From: Pisaster brevispinus
Lineage: Eukaryota > Echinodermata > Asteroidea > Forcipulatida > Asteriidae
DNA: 64,000 nt
Direction: 5' to 3'
Assembly (NCBI GenBank): GCA_023634235.1
Contig: JAMKCF010000002.1
Span: forward strand, 3,964,722-4,028,721
A model generated the notes under the pieces. The model searched no databases and had not been told where the DNA came from. It was given only the letters and a program-made list of their open reading frames with translations. The position numbers were made by a program, and so were the translations under genes. Positions 12,001 to 27,000 of this stretch are shown piece after piece (position 1 is the stretch's first letter; each line of letters opens with the position of its first letter).

Positions 12001-15000
12001 ATAAAATGACGTAACAATGCAAATCCATGGTGAATGCGCAAGATGGCTGCCTAATTTTCTGGCTATAACCTGTGAAATACGCTTACGCTTAAGCAAATTT
12101 TTCTGCTATAGTTGGCACGAAAATTTGCTTACCGTTAAGCAGCGCTATGAAATTGGGCCCAGAGTTTATTACATCATGTGCTTGGATTGCTGCTGAGATT
12201 TTCCCTCCCACCATGTCCACCATGTCAAGTTCAATCAAATCCATCACAAATTTCAACATTCTCAGAATGAAGCGATGAGATTTTCCGAATGGTTTACACA
12301 GCCAAGGTAAAACCTCCGGAGGATGTTGGAATCAGTCATGCGAGTTCTTTAATTGAGGTCGTTGAGGAAAACTAAAGAGAAAGATCTTGTCAATCATAAA
12401 CTAAAGCTCGTTTACAAAAATGGAATTTATTCCAAGGTAACCAATTCAAACGAAATCTGTTCATTTTGGACTCAATAAAATAAATGAGAATCGTTTTATC
12501 GTCTACACAAAATACGAAAGATATGGGGATTATGTTTTTTTAATTTCATTTTTTAAAGAGCTTACATGATTTGACAACTTGGCTCAGAGCCAATTCACAT
12601 GCTTTATAAATGACATCGGCATGGTGTACACACAACCTATGGAGATAAAACCTCCATGCATTAAACATACATGTACCGGTAAATGTTCTGTGTACATAAT
12701 ACACAATGTAACTTGAGACGAACTTGTAAAGTAAGAAACAATGCAATGCTTCTCCCATCACACATAACAAACATTTAATTCATAGCGTTCCAGAGTAAAT
12801 GTCCTACAACTGGGCAAGGTCCAGCAGTATCTAGTCTCTTTTCAAGTTAGCAAATGTTGTCAAGTCACTCGGTACCATTAGTGCTAATCTAGACTCTTCT
12901 CAAGTTTCAAGATGTTCTTGAAGTCATGGAGACTGTGCCAACATTAATCTATAGTCTCTCCTCAAGTTGCTGTATGTTGTCAAAGTAACCGGTACAGTGC
13001 CAGTGTCAATCTAGTCTCCTCTCAAGTTGCTGACCCGTCTTCGTCAGTTGTTGTCACAGAAGGGTCCTGGATGTCCCAGTAGGGGGATCTCGTTACGCGG
13101 GGTAATATTTCGTTTTACGGAGAGTGGGTGGAAAGGAGATACCATTTACTTTGTTCACGCTGCACAGCGAGTGGGAACATCGATAGTGTTATCAATGTGT
13201 CCATTGAAGACAGTGAAATCTGCGCTGATAGGAATGAGATAGATTTGATTTAATATAAAATCCTGAAGAGGCGTCAACAAGGGCTGGGATTGAAAAGTAA
13301 TTCTCAATTATCCTCAAGTCAAATGTTAATTGAAGACATTTACATTATCAAAAAATAGTCCAGATTTCCAAAGCAAGATTATTGAGCCAATGCGTTCAAG
13401 TGTAAAAAATTGGCATTCCTGCGTTTTCCCTGAACTTTTTTTAGTAACTAGCTTGCAGGGCCGCTTTTTTTTTAAAGTAAGTAACTCGCAAGTGTGAGCA
13501 TGCTCAGAAAGCCATGCTCCTGCCATCCCGAACCCCCTATATTCCTTGTGTACGAAATTTACATCAAGTTAAAGGGAAGGTATACGTTTGGTAATTAATC
13601 GCTCTTAAAATTAATGGCAATAAAAACATACTTGGTTAGAAGTACAGCAACTTTCGAAAAAGCTTTTTCAAAATCATTTCACTTCGAAGTAATGTGGTTA
13701 TGGAAAAAGATATATCAGTTTTTATCCCCTGAGAATTGAATATGAGAAACTTGACATTGTCAGATTTGTTTCTCACATCGTGTATTGCAATTGCGGATTA
13801 TTCTTCCTGCGTGGACATACATGTAACTGCTCCGGATGTTCGGCGTAATCTCAAAAACGCTAGCACCTTTTGAAATGAAATTTTCACAGGTTAGTTTTAT
13901 TGTATATAGGATTAAAACAATCGAATGGTTCTGAAAACCAAAGGTGATATATGTCTCCTTTTACTTTGATGTTAATTTGCTAACTGTATAATCCGATAGT
14001 AACCCTTCCCTTTAGCAGCCTTGTATTATCCACCCACTTCTCTTTCTCAGGATGAGGCAAACTTCTAAGAAGCATCTTCTCTGTGTGAGATAAATCCATT
14101 TAACCTTCTTACACCAGTCAAGGTCTGCTTGTAATAATGTCACGAGAAAATCCCTTCATACGTTGTAACAAGATTTCGTATCACAGTTATGGGTTGTATG
14201 TCTTGTAGCTCAAATCTTGTAGTATTAGTACATGTACGGTACCTGAAAGTATACTTGTGCAAGGTGTGTCATAGCCAAGTGGTCTGATGCACCAGACTCG
14301 AGCTCTGGTAATCCGATCAGCAGAGAGTGTGGTTCGAGTCCCCTTCATGACACCCATTAGTCAAAACAGCTATTGGTAATGTCAAGATTATTATTTAAAC
14401 AAAATTCTGTCTCATGACGATGACTAGAGCAAGCTAGTCGAAACGTTGAGACCAATTAAGAACTCACTCAGCTGCAGTGAAGTTAATAACGAGAAGTCCC
14501 CTCGATCCGATCCACTATTAAGCTAAAGTAGTAGTCCCAGCCGATTTCCTACCCTCCGCCCAGGTAGTGGCTAATAAGCTGGACAGTTCTTTTCAGAACT
14601 AAGTAGTCTCCCGAAGTAGTCTCTCGATTTTCCAAAATCTACTCCGCGGCAGTAGAATAAAAAAGCAAGACCTAGTTCTCTAAGAACAAATCTACACAGC
14701 TAGTAGATATACACATGGTGTTACCGCAAACCGAATATACAACAAAATTCTTCTTCTTTTTTTCTGCTTAAAACCCATTGACTTAACGCATGACTTTTCT
14801 GACCCGAGCATATTGAGCATTATGAGAAGAGACAATTCATAAACAATGAAAGCTCGTGGCTCGACTTAGTTTCAAAATGTAATTAGACTGAAATGATTAA
14901 AGTAACCATGTGATTGTCACATGGTGAAACATGGTGAATATGTAATTAGTACATCTTGTTAGCACCATGCATACATCTGATCCTCAAACTTTTCAAGTTA

Positions 15001-18000
15001 TTAACTTGTTTTGTATTGTCAGATTGTACTTGTGTATTTTGGCATATTTTTCTCTGTCACGTCACCATGACACCATTTAAAGAGCTCTTTTTTTTTTTAT
15101 TTGTGTACAAAACACATAGCTCTATTTTGGTTGGTCAAAAAACAATTTTTCAAAATCAGTTAAATTTTAGTTTCCTGTATTACATAAATCATTTTGAAAA
15201 CATCAATGTTTTTACTAAGACAGCAAGAGTTATTCCAAGCCAAATCAAAGTACAATGTACTTCTGCAACAATGAACCATTAATTGGTCAATCTGACACTA
15301 TTTACTAAAACGCTATGCTATGCAATGTGTGGGGGATTTCTCCACGCTTGCATTACACGTTTTTGCCCAAAACCATTGTTTGTCCCACGTTAACACAATT
15401 GTTTTTTCCCACACAATTCCAAGTCACATGCCCTGTGTGGTGAAATACTTCAAAATATTTGTGAGGTGCGGTTGGCTAATTTTGCAGCATTTTTCCTCAT
15501 GATGTGTCTGCGAGGCCCAAAGCATTCAACATTATGATGTAATCACATGTTAGAGCGCCCTCAATCAATGTGTGTAAAATCTATATCAAAAGGTGGAATC
15601 TTTGTGTTTTCAGAATTTCGTTTGAAGGCATTGCGTGGGGGACAAGTCTTAAATTCCATTCTGTAGCTTGTTTAGAAACATAGTATACAGTCAGTCCGCA
15701 CCCCACACAACAAAAAAACATGTTTTCGTCACTGTGATGCCATCAGGTGTCAAATTAGATTAATTCAAAATTATTATCTACAAATTCCTATCAGCTGAAG
15801 TTGCTGAACTACACGTCATATATGCTGTCTTGTACCCTGCCAATCTCCTGTTGCAATTTGCATCGAGATTTGTGCATTTATTTTGCAGTCACTGTCCGCC
15901 AAGCAAGGTTGAAAGACTCTGGAACCCAACTACTAACCGCGGACATACTTGTAGGAGATCAGCGCGACGGACCCCCAGCTGTCCGTGCGGTAGAGCGAGT
16001 AAGTGAGTGAGTGAATGAGTGAGTATTCTGCTTGGTCTTTCTGGAGCTTTTAGGATTGAGGTAAATATCATACTCTGGATACCAGCTTGACAGGTTGGAA
16101 GCCTCTTTCTTTTCTACTCCACCCAGCCCTACCGGATAGGATTTGGACTGGCGGTTGATCTGTCTAGTCTTCCACCAAAAGCCTCGTTCATACCTCCTGC
16201 GAATGCGAATGCGATATGAATTTTGACGTCACAAATTCACAACGAAACAACTCGGAAGAGTTGAGATGTGCTGAACTCCTGCGAGAATGTGCTGAACTCA
16301 CGTCAAAATTCACGTCGTATTTTTGACCACGTGAGGGCGTATGTGGATAAATTTCACATGATGAAAAACAAGTAAACAAACAGGGTTTGTTCACTTTTTT
16401 ATTGCTATTTTTTATGTATTTCTTCATTGGTGCAAGAAAACTACAAACAGGCAATTATAATAAGCTAAAACTGCTATTTTGATGCAAGACATTCCCTGAT
16501 GACATCGCCCTCATGCGGTCAAAAATATGGTCAATTGGTCCCAACAAGACAAGGACCACACAGGACTGGCACCAGGCAGTTTCTTTCAAGTCCACTCATG
16601 ATACGTTTAGGACAACTTCAACAACATAATTTCAAGTCTGCTTAATGTCGTCAGCCATAAAACGGGAAATAAAGACCAACTACTCTGATCGAACTCCAAT
16701 CCAAGACTGGTGTGTGTCTATCAAACCACTGCAGAACCCAACCAGAAAAATATATGATACTAAAACCCACTCCTAAGGACAATCAAAGTAAATACCAACA
16801 TTCTTTCATGACCCCACCCTAAATGCTGCCCTCTCTGGGGTCTTAATTTGAATAAAACTGGCGCCCTCTACTAGTGAACAATAATCTGCCACAAAGCTTT
16901 TGGCAAACTTAAAGGTGCAACCTGCACACTACATGTCCTGCATGGATGCAAAATACAGAAAAATAAACAACTGGGGGTCTAAATTTGAATATAACTGGTG
17001 CCCTTCTGAATTACATCAATCTGCCACAAAACCTCTCCCAAACTTAAAGGTGCAACCTGCAAACTACATGTACATATTGTATCATGCAAAATATAGCAAA
17101 ATATAAAAGTTATAAAAGATAAATACTTAATAGAATGTTACATATGTACAATCCTATGTCACAGATTAATTTGCTCTGATTATCTTTATGAAAAAGAGAC
17201 ATGATATATAGCCTGTAACCACGGTAACTGATGGGGGGGGGGTAGGCTGAAGAGCTGCAGACTGGAAACTTTTACGTAAACTCCTGATTTTTTTAAAGCA
17301 GGAATTGGTACAGTTGCCTCTTCTTCACTGTAAGTTTAAGACCAATAAGATCGCAATATCTTTATTAAATGTATTCAGCGAGCAAGATGCATTACCTAAT
17401 TTGAATCCACCTGCCCACTAGACATTCAAGGACTGGGCTCGAGAAATCAGCAGGCTCTGTATTGTATATTTAATGCAATACCTCCATGTACATCTGCCGG
17501 TCCTGCCAGTCGGTGATCAAAAACACACACTAGACTAGAAGGTGTTAGTTCCGAGACCGCCGCCGGCGACTGGCCAACTCAAGGTCCTTCTGACTCAAGT
17601 CAATACAAAGCTTGTTATGGTATCAAGTAATTAATAACAAAATAAAACATTTATAAGAATTGCATCTCGAAAGTTGTGCAAACTCCAAGTTCAATTTACT
17701 GTGAAAGTGTGTGAAGTAACCATCTCTGACAGGTTACATGTACTCCATTGGAAATATTTTTGGAAATTGGCAATATTCAGAAATATTTGTTTCTACATTG
17801 TACACGTTTGGAAAAAATCAACTCTTATCCATTTTGAGGTATTTCATGGTGGATTATTGATATGATTTCAGTTTACTGTAACCCTCAATGTGTTTATCAA
17901 GTTTTTCTGAGTAGGATTTAGTTCCGATAAGAACTTATTCTGCTTAGTTCTGAAAGAACTTGCCCTGCTATAGAACTGGTCCAGCAAAGAACTTGTCCTG

Positions 18001-21000
18001 CAATAGAACTTGTCCTGCTAAAGAACTTGCCCTGCTAAAGAACTTGTCCTGCTAAAGAACTTGTCCTGCTAAAGAACTTGTCCTGCTAAAGAACTTGGCC
18101 AGCTAAAGAACTTGTCCTGATAAAGAACTTCTCCTGCTAAAGAACTTCTCCGGCAAATTTTATGTAAATTTTTTATTTTACAAGAAACTAGTTAGTAGTG
18201 TCCAATAGTTCAATTTTTCAATAGTTCAACTTTTCAACTTTTCAATTTTTCAATTTTTCAATTTTTCAATTTTTCTATTTTTCAATAGTTTGAAAAATAG
18301 TTCCACCTCTTCTTCAAATGTGCCTTTCTAAAAACACTATTTTTGGCTGTCATGGCTGTAGGGCTAAATCATCACTTTGTAAAAGTGGTGAGGATGTACG
18401 CTCTCTGAAATTAGAATGAGAGCAACGAAACAGTAATCCCCAGACTAGGGTTCAATCACGACATCAAATTTAGATCATATTTCTAGCTGATTGGTTTGAA
18501 TAGAAAGCCCTATGGTTAGATTTACATGTACATAGGCTAAACACCTAGAGCACATTGACACTGGCCAATGGTCTACATATTTCTTCACTTGGTGTTTATT
18601 GTACACTACCGAGTGTTTAGAATGACTAGCTGACAGATTCATGTTGTTGAAGCAGAGTGACTGGAACAACGTGACAAAGACAAGACAAACGAGGGATATG
18701 AAACAAGATATCTAAAGGGTATGTGTTAATCATTAAGGGTGTTTTGTTTTATTTTACGATCAACGACATATGGTCTTGATTATGTTGCGCGACTTCCCGT
18801 AGTATTATTAAAAGTTTGATCTCACCGGCGGTGAATTCTTGGCTGATAACGGATGTGGGGTTATCATTTTTCATCTAGCTCATTGAAATAAAGACAGGGT
18901 TATCTTTCAGGAATGTGAACATCATCTGGGAAGGAGTTCATAGTAGTATGTCATTGATAAAATACCTTCTCTGGACTCAACCTTAACACAAGCCTGGTAT
19001 ACATGTACATGTACACAGTCTAGTAAAAACTGCTACGGGCTTGTGAACATCACTTCTCGACTTGCCCTGTGGGCTACTAACAACTGTCCAACCAACTTGT
19101 TAAAAATGCTAATAGCTTTTATTTGTCTTCAGTTTTTTCATGTCTCCAATCACGATGTGTGTTGTGTGTGTGTGTGAGGGGGGGGGGGGGGAATGTGGCA
19201 GTGATCTGAGGTGTTTCACTCTTGCCAATGTTCTCTATATGTTGTACTGCACTGTCAAAATATCGTTGATTTTTGTTTTCACAGAACTCAGGAAAGTACT
19301 GAGTATACAGTGCTAACACACATCGGTGTAGGGTAAAACCGACATTAACCTTAACCATGCTAAATGCAACAATATGTACCAAATGGTAATAGTTGTTGTG
19401 ATCTGTTGCATTTGGCAGTCAACTCAGATGTCATTTTTGGACTGAATTTGTTCAGCAGTGAAGTGACTTCATATAGGTTTGGGTGCTTCTATTGTATCTG
19501 AACAACTTATAATGGGTTTTTCAAAATGTTTTTTATGGGAAAAGTATTGAGAAGTATGATGTAATATTAGGTAAGAATCATAATTCAAACCATATTCAAA
19601 AGACTGTATAATAACAGTTAACAGTTACAAGTCACTACTACACTTACATGTACATGTATGTGCATACTGTTGCATTTAGCAGGGCAAACACCCTTGCTCG
19701 GTCCTGTCCCAGACAGCATGCCTGCACAATGCAACAATATCCCTTGTTGCATTCTGTTGCATTTGGCATGGTTCTCATTTCAACTGTGTTGCATTCTGTT
19801 GTATTTGGCAGGCTTTCTAAAGAGACCCTAATGGGGGTTAGGGTTAATATCCTTTTAAAAAATTTCTTTGTTTGAAGAGTTTTACTGTCCTGTTCTGGAG
19901 CTTTTATCAATTTTAGATATGTAAGTTTTCCATTTTTATCTTTTTATAGAGTGGACAATAAAGAATTAAAATCTTAAAATCTATCTAAATATTTCTTTGT
20001 TTTTAAAATGTAAATAGAAGATTTAAAATGTGTTCATTTATTTCTGAGTGTGTGAATGTAACTTCCTTTGACCATTAAACTGACTGTGATCGCTACCATT
20101 ATTTATTCATGGTTTATTAAAACACTGCAATACAGCGGCTAAAAGCCGAAATGTATAGTTTACAAAAATAGTCATTAAAAATATTACTATATTACAAAAA
20201 AAGAATGAAATATCAAATGTATAAACACACAGGCAACAAATTTGTGACAGAAAAACATTAAAAAGAGCACCAAAAACATTAAAAAGAGCACAAAAACATT
20301 TTGATTAGATTAAAAATCAACCATCGCTCAGGATCCAAAGAGCCTCGCCACACTGAAAACGGTAATTAAGTGGTGAAAAAAAAGCATCATTTAGTAAATC
20401 CAATATTGCCATTAACATTACAGCAATTATTATTATTGGGACTGATAAACAGCTACATGGCCAAAAAAAAAAAAGAAATGGCAAATCACAGTTGGCAAGA
20501 ACACATTCGGTAATACAAAAAGGCTATTTAATTTACATTAAAACCATTCATTACCAAATATATATACACGTATATATAATTGCCAAGGGGATTTAGCAAG
20601 AAGTTCACAAAATGCGAGCAAGAGCCGGAACATCAGAAGCATACATTTATGACAACACATGTTTAAAATCTGGGCTACTACATGTAAAACTTCATGGGGG
20701 CAAGTAAAACGCAGAGTTTACTAGCCCAGTGGGCTACATTACAAAAGGCTTCTAAAAACACAGGGCCTGATTTCTTAGTACATTTGTTAGTACAAGTCAT
20801 AGCAGTCATACTACAACGAACATGTACTTGTATCTACAGTTTAGAAGCTCACTTATCAACAGAAACTACAACACGGGAGTTCTTGAAAACTATTGTTGCC
20901 TAAGGAAGTAGTTTACTAATGTACACTTTCAGTGAAGTGCGATATCATTTCACTTTCTTCGTTTGAGGAATTCACGTTTGTAAACCCTCAAAATGAGACG

Positions 21001-24000
21001 GAAACAGTTGAAGAAAAAGGAAATCTGAATAGACTGCAAAAGTCTTATTTATTTATTTTGTGTATTTTTTATTTGGCCTCGTTTAACCGGGGTAGTCCCA
21101 CCCTATCAGTTATCAAAGAACTGTTCTACCTGGGGGACCTGGGGTTACATGGAAAAAAGTTTAGCATACAGCAATATTATTGCAGGACTTTAAGTTTCTC
21201 TTTTCATTGCTTTAACATGTGAAGCATCGAGCACTGCCTATTTCCAAATGAATATTGGCATATTGTGTTCATGCAGTTCTGGCAAAATGAAACTAAACAC
21301 TGTTTGTGCCCGGTGCACGGAAAATGATATTTATTGAGTAGCAATTGAGACATTTTGTACACAAGAGAAATCATTCACTGCAGTGCAGTTCATTAACAAA
21401 ATTACACAATCTTCAGCTGATCACTGGTATCACATACATGTACATGTACATGTACAGTGTACGTGTAATAATTCACAGTATTTGGGTTATGGCTTAAAAC
21501 TACGATCCTAAAATAGTTCCCAGATTGCTGCAAAATACTTGGATCCGTGATTTATACATGTAACACAATGACTTCTGTCATGGGTTGAGGATATTCATTC
21601 AAATCAATTGATAAACCATTCTTTAAAATCAGGACTACTGTGAGTGGACTACTGCAATTGCCTCCACGCCCCTGGTCATTGCCTTGGTGACCCTTGAAAT
21701 ATTCCCGTAAAAAAATCCACCATAAAGGTGTTCTTTATAAGGAAACTGCTTACTAAAATGGCATTCAGTGCATATTCACATTTCAGCCGGAGTCGCAACT
21801 ATTACGCCGTGGCGCGATACAATCTTTGCTCGTGACCAATCAAAGTCACTGTACTACACATTATTCAAAACCCAACGAGCAAAATGGTTTGATAAACACG
21901 ACCATGTGGCTCATGTACGTAACCAACCTGTGGATATTTTACCAGAATAGGCAGGCATGTGTTCAAGACAATCACATCTGGGTTAAGTCTCAGTCTCAGG
22001 AAATTTGGTTCCAATATCAAGGTTGCAATTAAGTAAGCTTTCAGAGTGAACAATATTAATTTTTTCCCCAATCATACTCGTGGCTTTTCTTTAAAGCTGA
22101 CGTGAGTTAAATACTTCAGGAACTAGATTGCCAAATCATTTAGTAGTGTGGAAATCAAACATCCATTACAGCGGATAAAGGGATAAAGACGATTTCTTGA
22201 TGGGAAAAACATGTTTTGGATTTCAGTCTGACTGTCTCGGTTACTAAGCGTGTTGTAGCCGAGCTGTCTACGAGTGCATCAAACTCAAGATCTGGGCCCA
22301 ATTTCATAGAGCTGCTTAAGCAGAAAATATTACTTAACAAGTGTCTGCTAAGTAGAAATGAGCAGGATACCAGTCACAAATTGTACATGTGAAATGGTAG
22401 TTTGGCTGGTAACCTTATTCTGGTAAGCATGATTTTGTTCTGCTTAGCAACATTTTGTGCTTAAGCAGCTCTATGAAATTGGGCCCTGATGGTTGAGTCA
22501 TAGGTAGGTTTGAATCCCGGTCAGGACACTTGTGGGTTTTTTTGGGGTAAGACACTTATAGTGGAACTATAATTGCTTCTCATCACCCAGGAGTAAATGG
22601 GTGTCTGCCAGGGTAGAGATTGCTGATGTGAATTATTAGCAACCTGTGTGCCAACTAGGGTGCCGGTGCTGCATACTCCAAAAGAGTTGAGATGGTTCAG
22701 CAGGGCTCGAATTTGGGGTAAAATTCCACAAGACCGCAGGGCTTGTAGCTAAAAATGTTTAGCGGACCAGAATTTAATTCACAAGACCGGAATCTTTATG
22801 TGAAAGAGCTCTCTACACAGTTTCTAACATGTAAATTGTTTTTATTTGAACAAGCACTACGAGAAGATTGATCTAACTTGTCTTATGGGTTAGTATATTT
22901 TGATAGTCGACGGAGTTGTATAAATACCAGACTCAAGGTCAACAATGGAAAATCAGTTATTTCTGTTCAAGATATTACACAGTGACTATTATTCAACTGA
23001 AAAAGACAAGACCGCCAGACCTTTCAGGTCATGAGTTTACTGGCCCGAGGCTAAAATCACTGGCCTCGGGCCAGTAAACCAGTGCCAAATTCAAGCCCTG
23101 CTCAAGAATGCTAATAGAACAGAGGATTAGCACAAGGAGCTTTGATACAATGCAGTTTTAAAATATTGAATAAATGCCTACTTTATTAATTGCAATTACA
23201 CATATCTCATGTTAACCAAGCAATTTTTCAAGACACATGAAAATTGGACGACTCTTTTTTACAATCTGTTTAAAATTCCGAATCCAATTACCCACATTTG
23301 GGGCGGACGGAATCACTGTTTACCGACCTCCCTCTTCGATATAAACACAGTCCAAGTTATCTTTAATACCCAAATTGATTTGTTTACATGTAAAGCCAAC
23401 ACTCCTCTTAGATGTCTATCCGACTGTGATTGAAACGCTGGAACATTTACAAAAAGAGATGTGCGAATGGTCCAACAGAAGGACGACGATAATTGTTGGG
23501 CCGATTATTTACCCCGTGCCTTCAGTTACATCCTTGGTTTTCAAGATTAAGAAAGGATCGGATTGAGAATTTGATCACAACAAGAATAATTACTTTGAAT
23601 GCTAAGCCCGACTTCCTGTTGAATTTCCTGTTTGAAGTCCATCTACATCATTTGTACACCGTATACTGTATGCATGTAAAGTATGCGAGACAATTTAATG
23701 CCAAAATATGAAATGTCTTAAATTTTTAGGAAGTTGAATAAACTTTCGCTAGAAAAGAGAATGTGCAGTAAAACATATAACAAAACACAAACTTATTGAA
23801 ATATTTGGTCACTGTATAAGAAGTTACGTTTATACCCATTTCCACCTCCTGTGTACAGTTTGCAGGTCTGTTACTCGATGGATAAGGCAAAGGCAAAGGC
23901 CCTCTTCCCTGCCCTGTCCATTGCCTCGGTGCCCCTTGCTGAAGAAAATTTGCCATGCACTTACAAGAGGAAAATATCAGGCCCGAGTTTGTAAACCGAA

Positions 24001-27000
24001 CCGAAAAATAAATCAAAAAATTCCCAGAGAAACTTGCCAAGTTTAGTTGTCTCAGGCCTGGAATTTGATCTTTAAGAGAGCAAGGCTACTTCATTTTGCA
24101 CTTTGATCAGAAAATATTAAAGTTTATGGGGAGCTTTTTAAAAAGGCGCCATGGCTACAGTGCAACAGGCACCATGGCCTTCATGTAATACCAGGCTTGT
24201 TGCCAATAGCAGATAGAGTAAAAAAAGTGACCTGGTATTTTCTTCATTATATGCTTCAATCCAAGAGAAGGATCAATTGAAAAGGTTAGAAGACGAGCTT
24301 CTTAAGAACTTGTTGCCCAGTCTCAGAGCCAACTTTGACGTCTCAAGAATGGTCAAGAGAGAAATGGCCGCCTTCGTATTCAGAGCACACCCGCCACCGG
24401 CTCTCTATCCGTATCTTCAATTTCAGAAAACGGTACATTTGTAAAGTTGCTCCTGTTGACAAATCTGTCTCGCTCTGCCCACTGCGCTACCGTAAATTGC
24501 AAATGTCGCTTTCACACGGCCTTATCAATCAAAACAAATCAAGTGTAGCGTTCAAATTTGTGCTGGCCGTTCTGGCAAATACGGAGCGCTGGCGAGTGCT
24601 CTCGGAGGTCGTGTTTCTGTGTGTTCATTCTTTTGACAGCCTTGCCTGATTTCTTGAAACATGCCAGTGAGGGATTTTTTTTTTTTTTAATGTGGTGAGA
24701 AAAAAATGTGACAAATGTCCTTTAGGTTGTTTGCTCTGGATGAAAGTGTCGGATTGAAGAATTTGATAGAATTGAGTTGAGAAGGTGAACTTTCCACATC
24801 TGGTAAACATGTGTATCAAGTTGACGGACTCGCACAGAAAAAATGTACAGAAGTGCAGGTACAAGGTAGTGCAGTCTACATACCATTACATCATACAGTA
24901 TGTGCACTTACTGCACAAACGCACTTCCTCTGTTCCTTGTAATATACATGTATGTGCATATCTTAAGTATGATTTCGGTTTACTAAAAATACACCGATGT
25001 GTGATAAGCACTGTACCATAAGGACCTTAGGTTGGTATAGAGCAGGGCTTGAATTTTGGGGGAAAATCCACAAAACTGCAGGGCTTGTACAATGTAGCTC
25101 AAAACTTTTACCGGATTAGAAAATTTGTTACAAGACCGGAATCAAAATGAGAAGAAAACTATCTACATGTACACAGTCACTGTTTTTGTATCAAGCAGTA
25201 AGAGAAGATTTATCAAGTTTTTCTTATGGGTAATACTTCAATACTCAACGGAATTGAAAATTCTTTGTATTTGTCTGTTTAGATTAAAAATGCAGTGAAG
25301 TGTTGTAATTCCAAAACACAAGACCGCCGGGCTTGTGTACAGTTGTTTTACTGGCCCGACGCTAAAATCACTGGCCTCGGGCCTGCGGTCCAGTGTTAAT
25401 TTCGAGAGGTATCTTTCCTTTCCTTCCAACTCTAGGACCCTAGTTCGAATCCCACCAGGGGCACCATGTGGATTGGGTTTTAAGTCCCCGCCTGATTGCG
25501 TGGGTTTTCCCTGGAATCATTCTCTGGGGTTTACCTCCCACATCTAAAACTGAAACTGTCTCGTCTTCTCTCCATGGGGTTCTTGGCTAGCATAGTGATT
25601 AAGTCCGCTTTTCTGAGAATCCTTAGCTTCACAATCAGAATCAATAAATGAAAATCAAAATGAAGAGTATACAAAGTGCTTTTCAAGTCCTATGGGGAAA
25701 AATCCTCAGGCTACAAGAGTGGGGTTTTAACCCTGATCATCACATTCCAGAGCAGATGTTTAATAATTGCTAGACTACATGTACATGTACTGAGAATGTC
25801 CAGTGAGAGGAGTTAAGCCTGTCTCAATTCTGTAATTACATGAATTAGCAGTGGGTGGTGGGTAGCGCCAAAAATTCAATAGACATAATAATAGGACAGT
25901 GTTGATCTCAAGTCGGTGTATAGGTTAAACTAAATTAATATTCCTAAACCCTGATGCAATTTTCACAAATCACAAACTGTGCTACTAAAGTACAGTATTC
26001 GTACTGTACAAACTTGTATACATGATAATGTACAAACTACAGTGTATGTACAAAACCATACTTGTACATCATACACAATATGTTTCAACGCAAATTCATT
26101 TAAATGCAACTTTCATTACACGTACATAGTTTGGTCGTAAATGTAGTTTTCAACGCAAATTCATAAATGCGACTTTCATTACACGTACATATGTAGTTTG
26201 GTCGTAAATGTAGTTTTCAACGCAAATTCATAAATGCAAGTTTCATTACAGTATAGTTTGGTCGTAAATGTAGTTTTCAACGCAAATTCATAATGCAAGT
26301 TTCATTACATACAGTACATGTAGTTTGGTTGTAAATGTAGTTTTCAACGCAAATTCATAATGCAAGTTCCATTACATAATGTACATGTAGTTTGGTCGTA
26401 AATGTAGTTTTCAACGCATTTCATAAATGCAAGTTTCAGTACAGTAGTTTGGTCGTAAATGTAGTTTTCAACGCAAATTCATAATGCAAGTTCCATTACA
26501 TAATGTACATGTACATGTAGTTTGGTTGAAATGTAGTTTTCAACGCAAATTAAAAAATGCAAGTTTCATTACATGTACATATGTAGTTTGGTCGTACAAG
26601 ATACCCACATATTGTATGGTCTCCCTAGTTCACAATCCTTGAATAGTACATTACAATTGTTAGAACATCTTCCAGAAGAAAAAAACCCCCAGCTGATTGC
26701 AATTAATCTCTAACATAAACTTGAGTGAGCCAGGAATCACTTGGGTATTCAATCTCCTTCAATATCATCTAAACGTACAAATTAAATTGGAACCATGTTG
26801 CATCGTAGCTACTGCTAATAAAAATGTGTGAAGTACGAATGCCACTCAACCTGACCAAAGCCTAGTTGGGGGGAAATGGGGGTCTTGTGATCCTGCCGAT
26901 CTAGCAGGCGTACAATCAAGGCCACGTCCCATCTGCTAGTTGGACATCTCACGCCGCTGCGAGGAGGCAAATTGCCCCGGCCGCTACGGGAATGAGGTTA

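Larger units (their letters stand above)
22248..23155 (+). mobile_element. SINE family B copy interrupted by two DNA transposons
   Basis: Reading across the insertions, the segments 22248-22294, 22486-22700 and 23101-23155 align with the intact copies at 3935 and 56293: tRNA-like head, box B GTTTGAATCCCGG, CACCCAGGAGTAAATGG, then the GATGGTT and AATGCTAATAG parts of the body. Breaks are explained by elements at 22295-22485 and 22701-23100. Confidence 0.75.

Noticed and set aside
14266..14353. Functional tRNA gene
   Set aside because: The sequence is the head of a SINE family found several times in the window, and the cloverleaf is imperfect.
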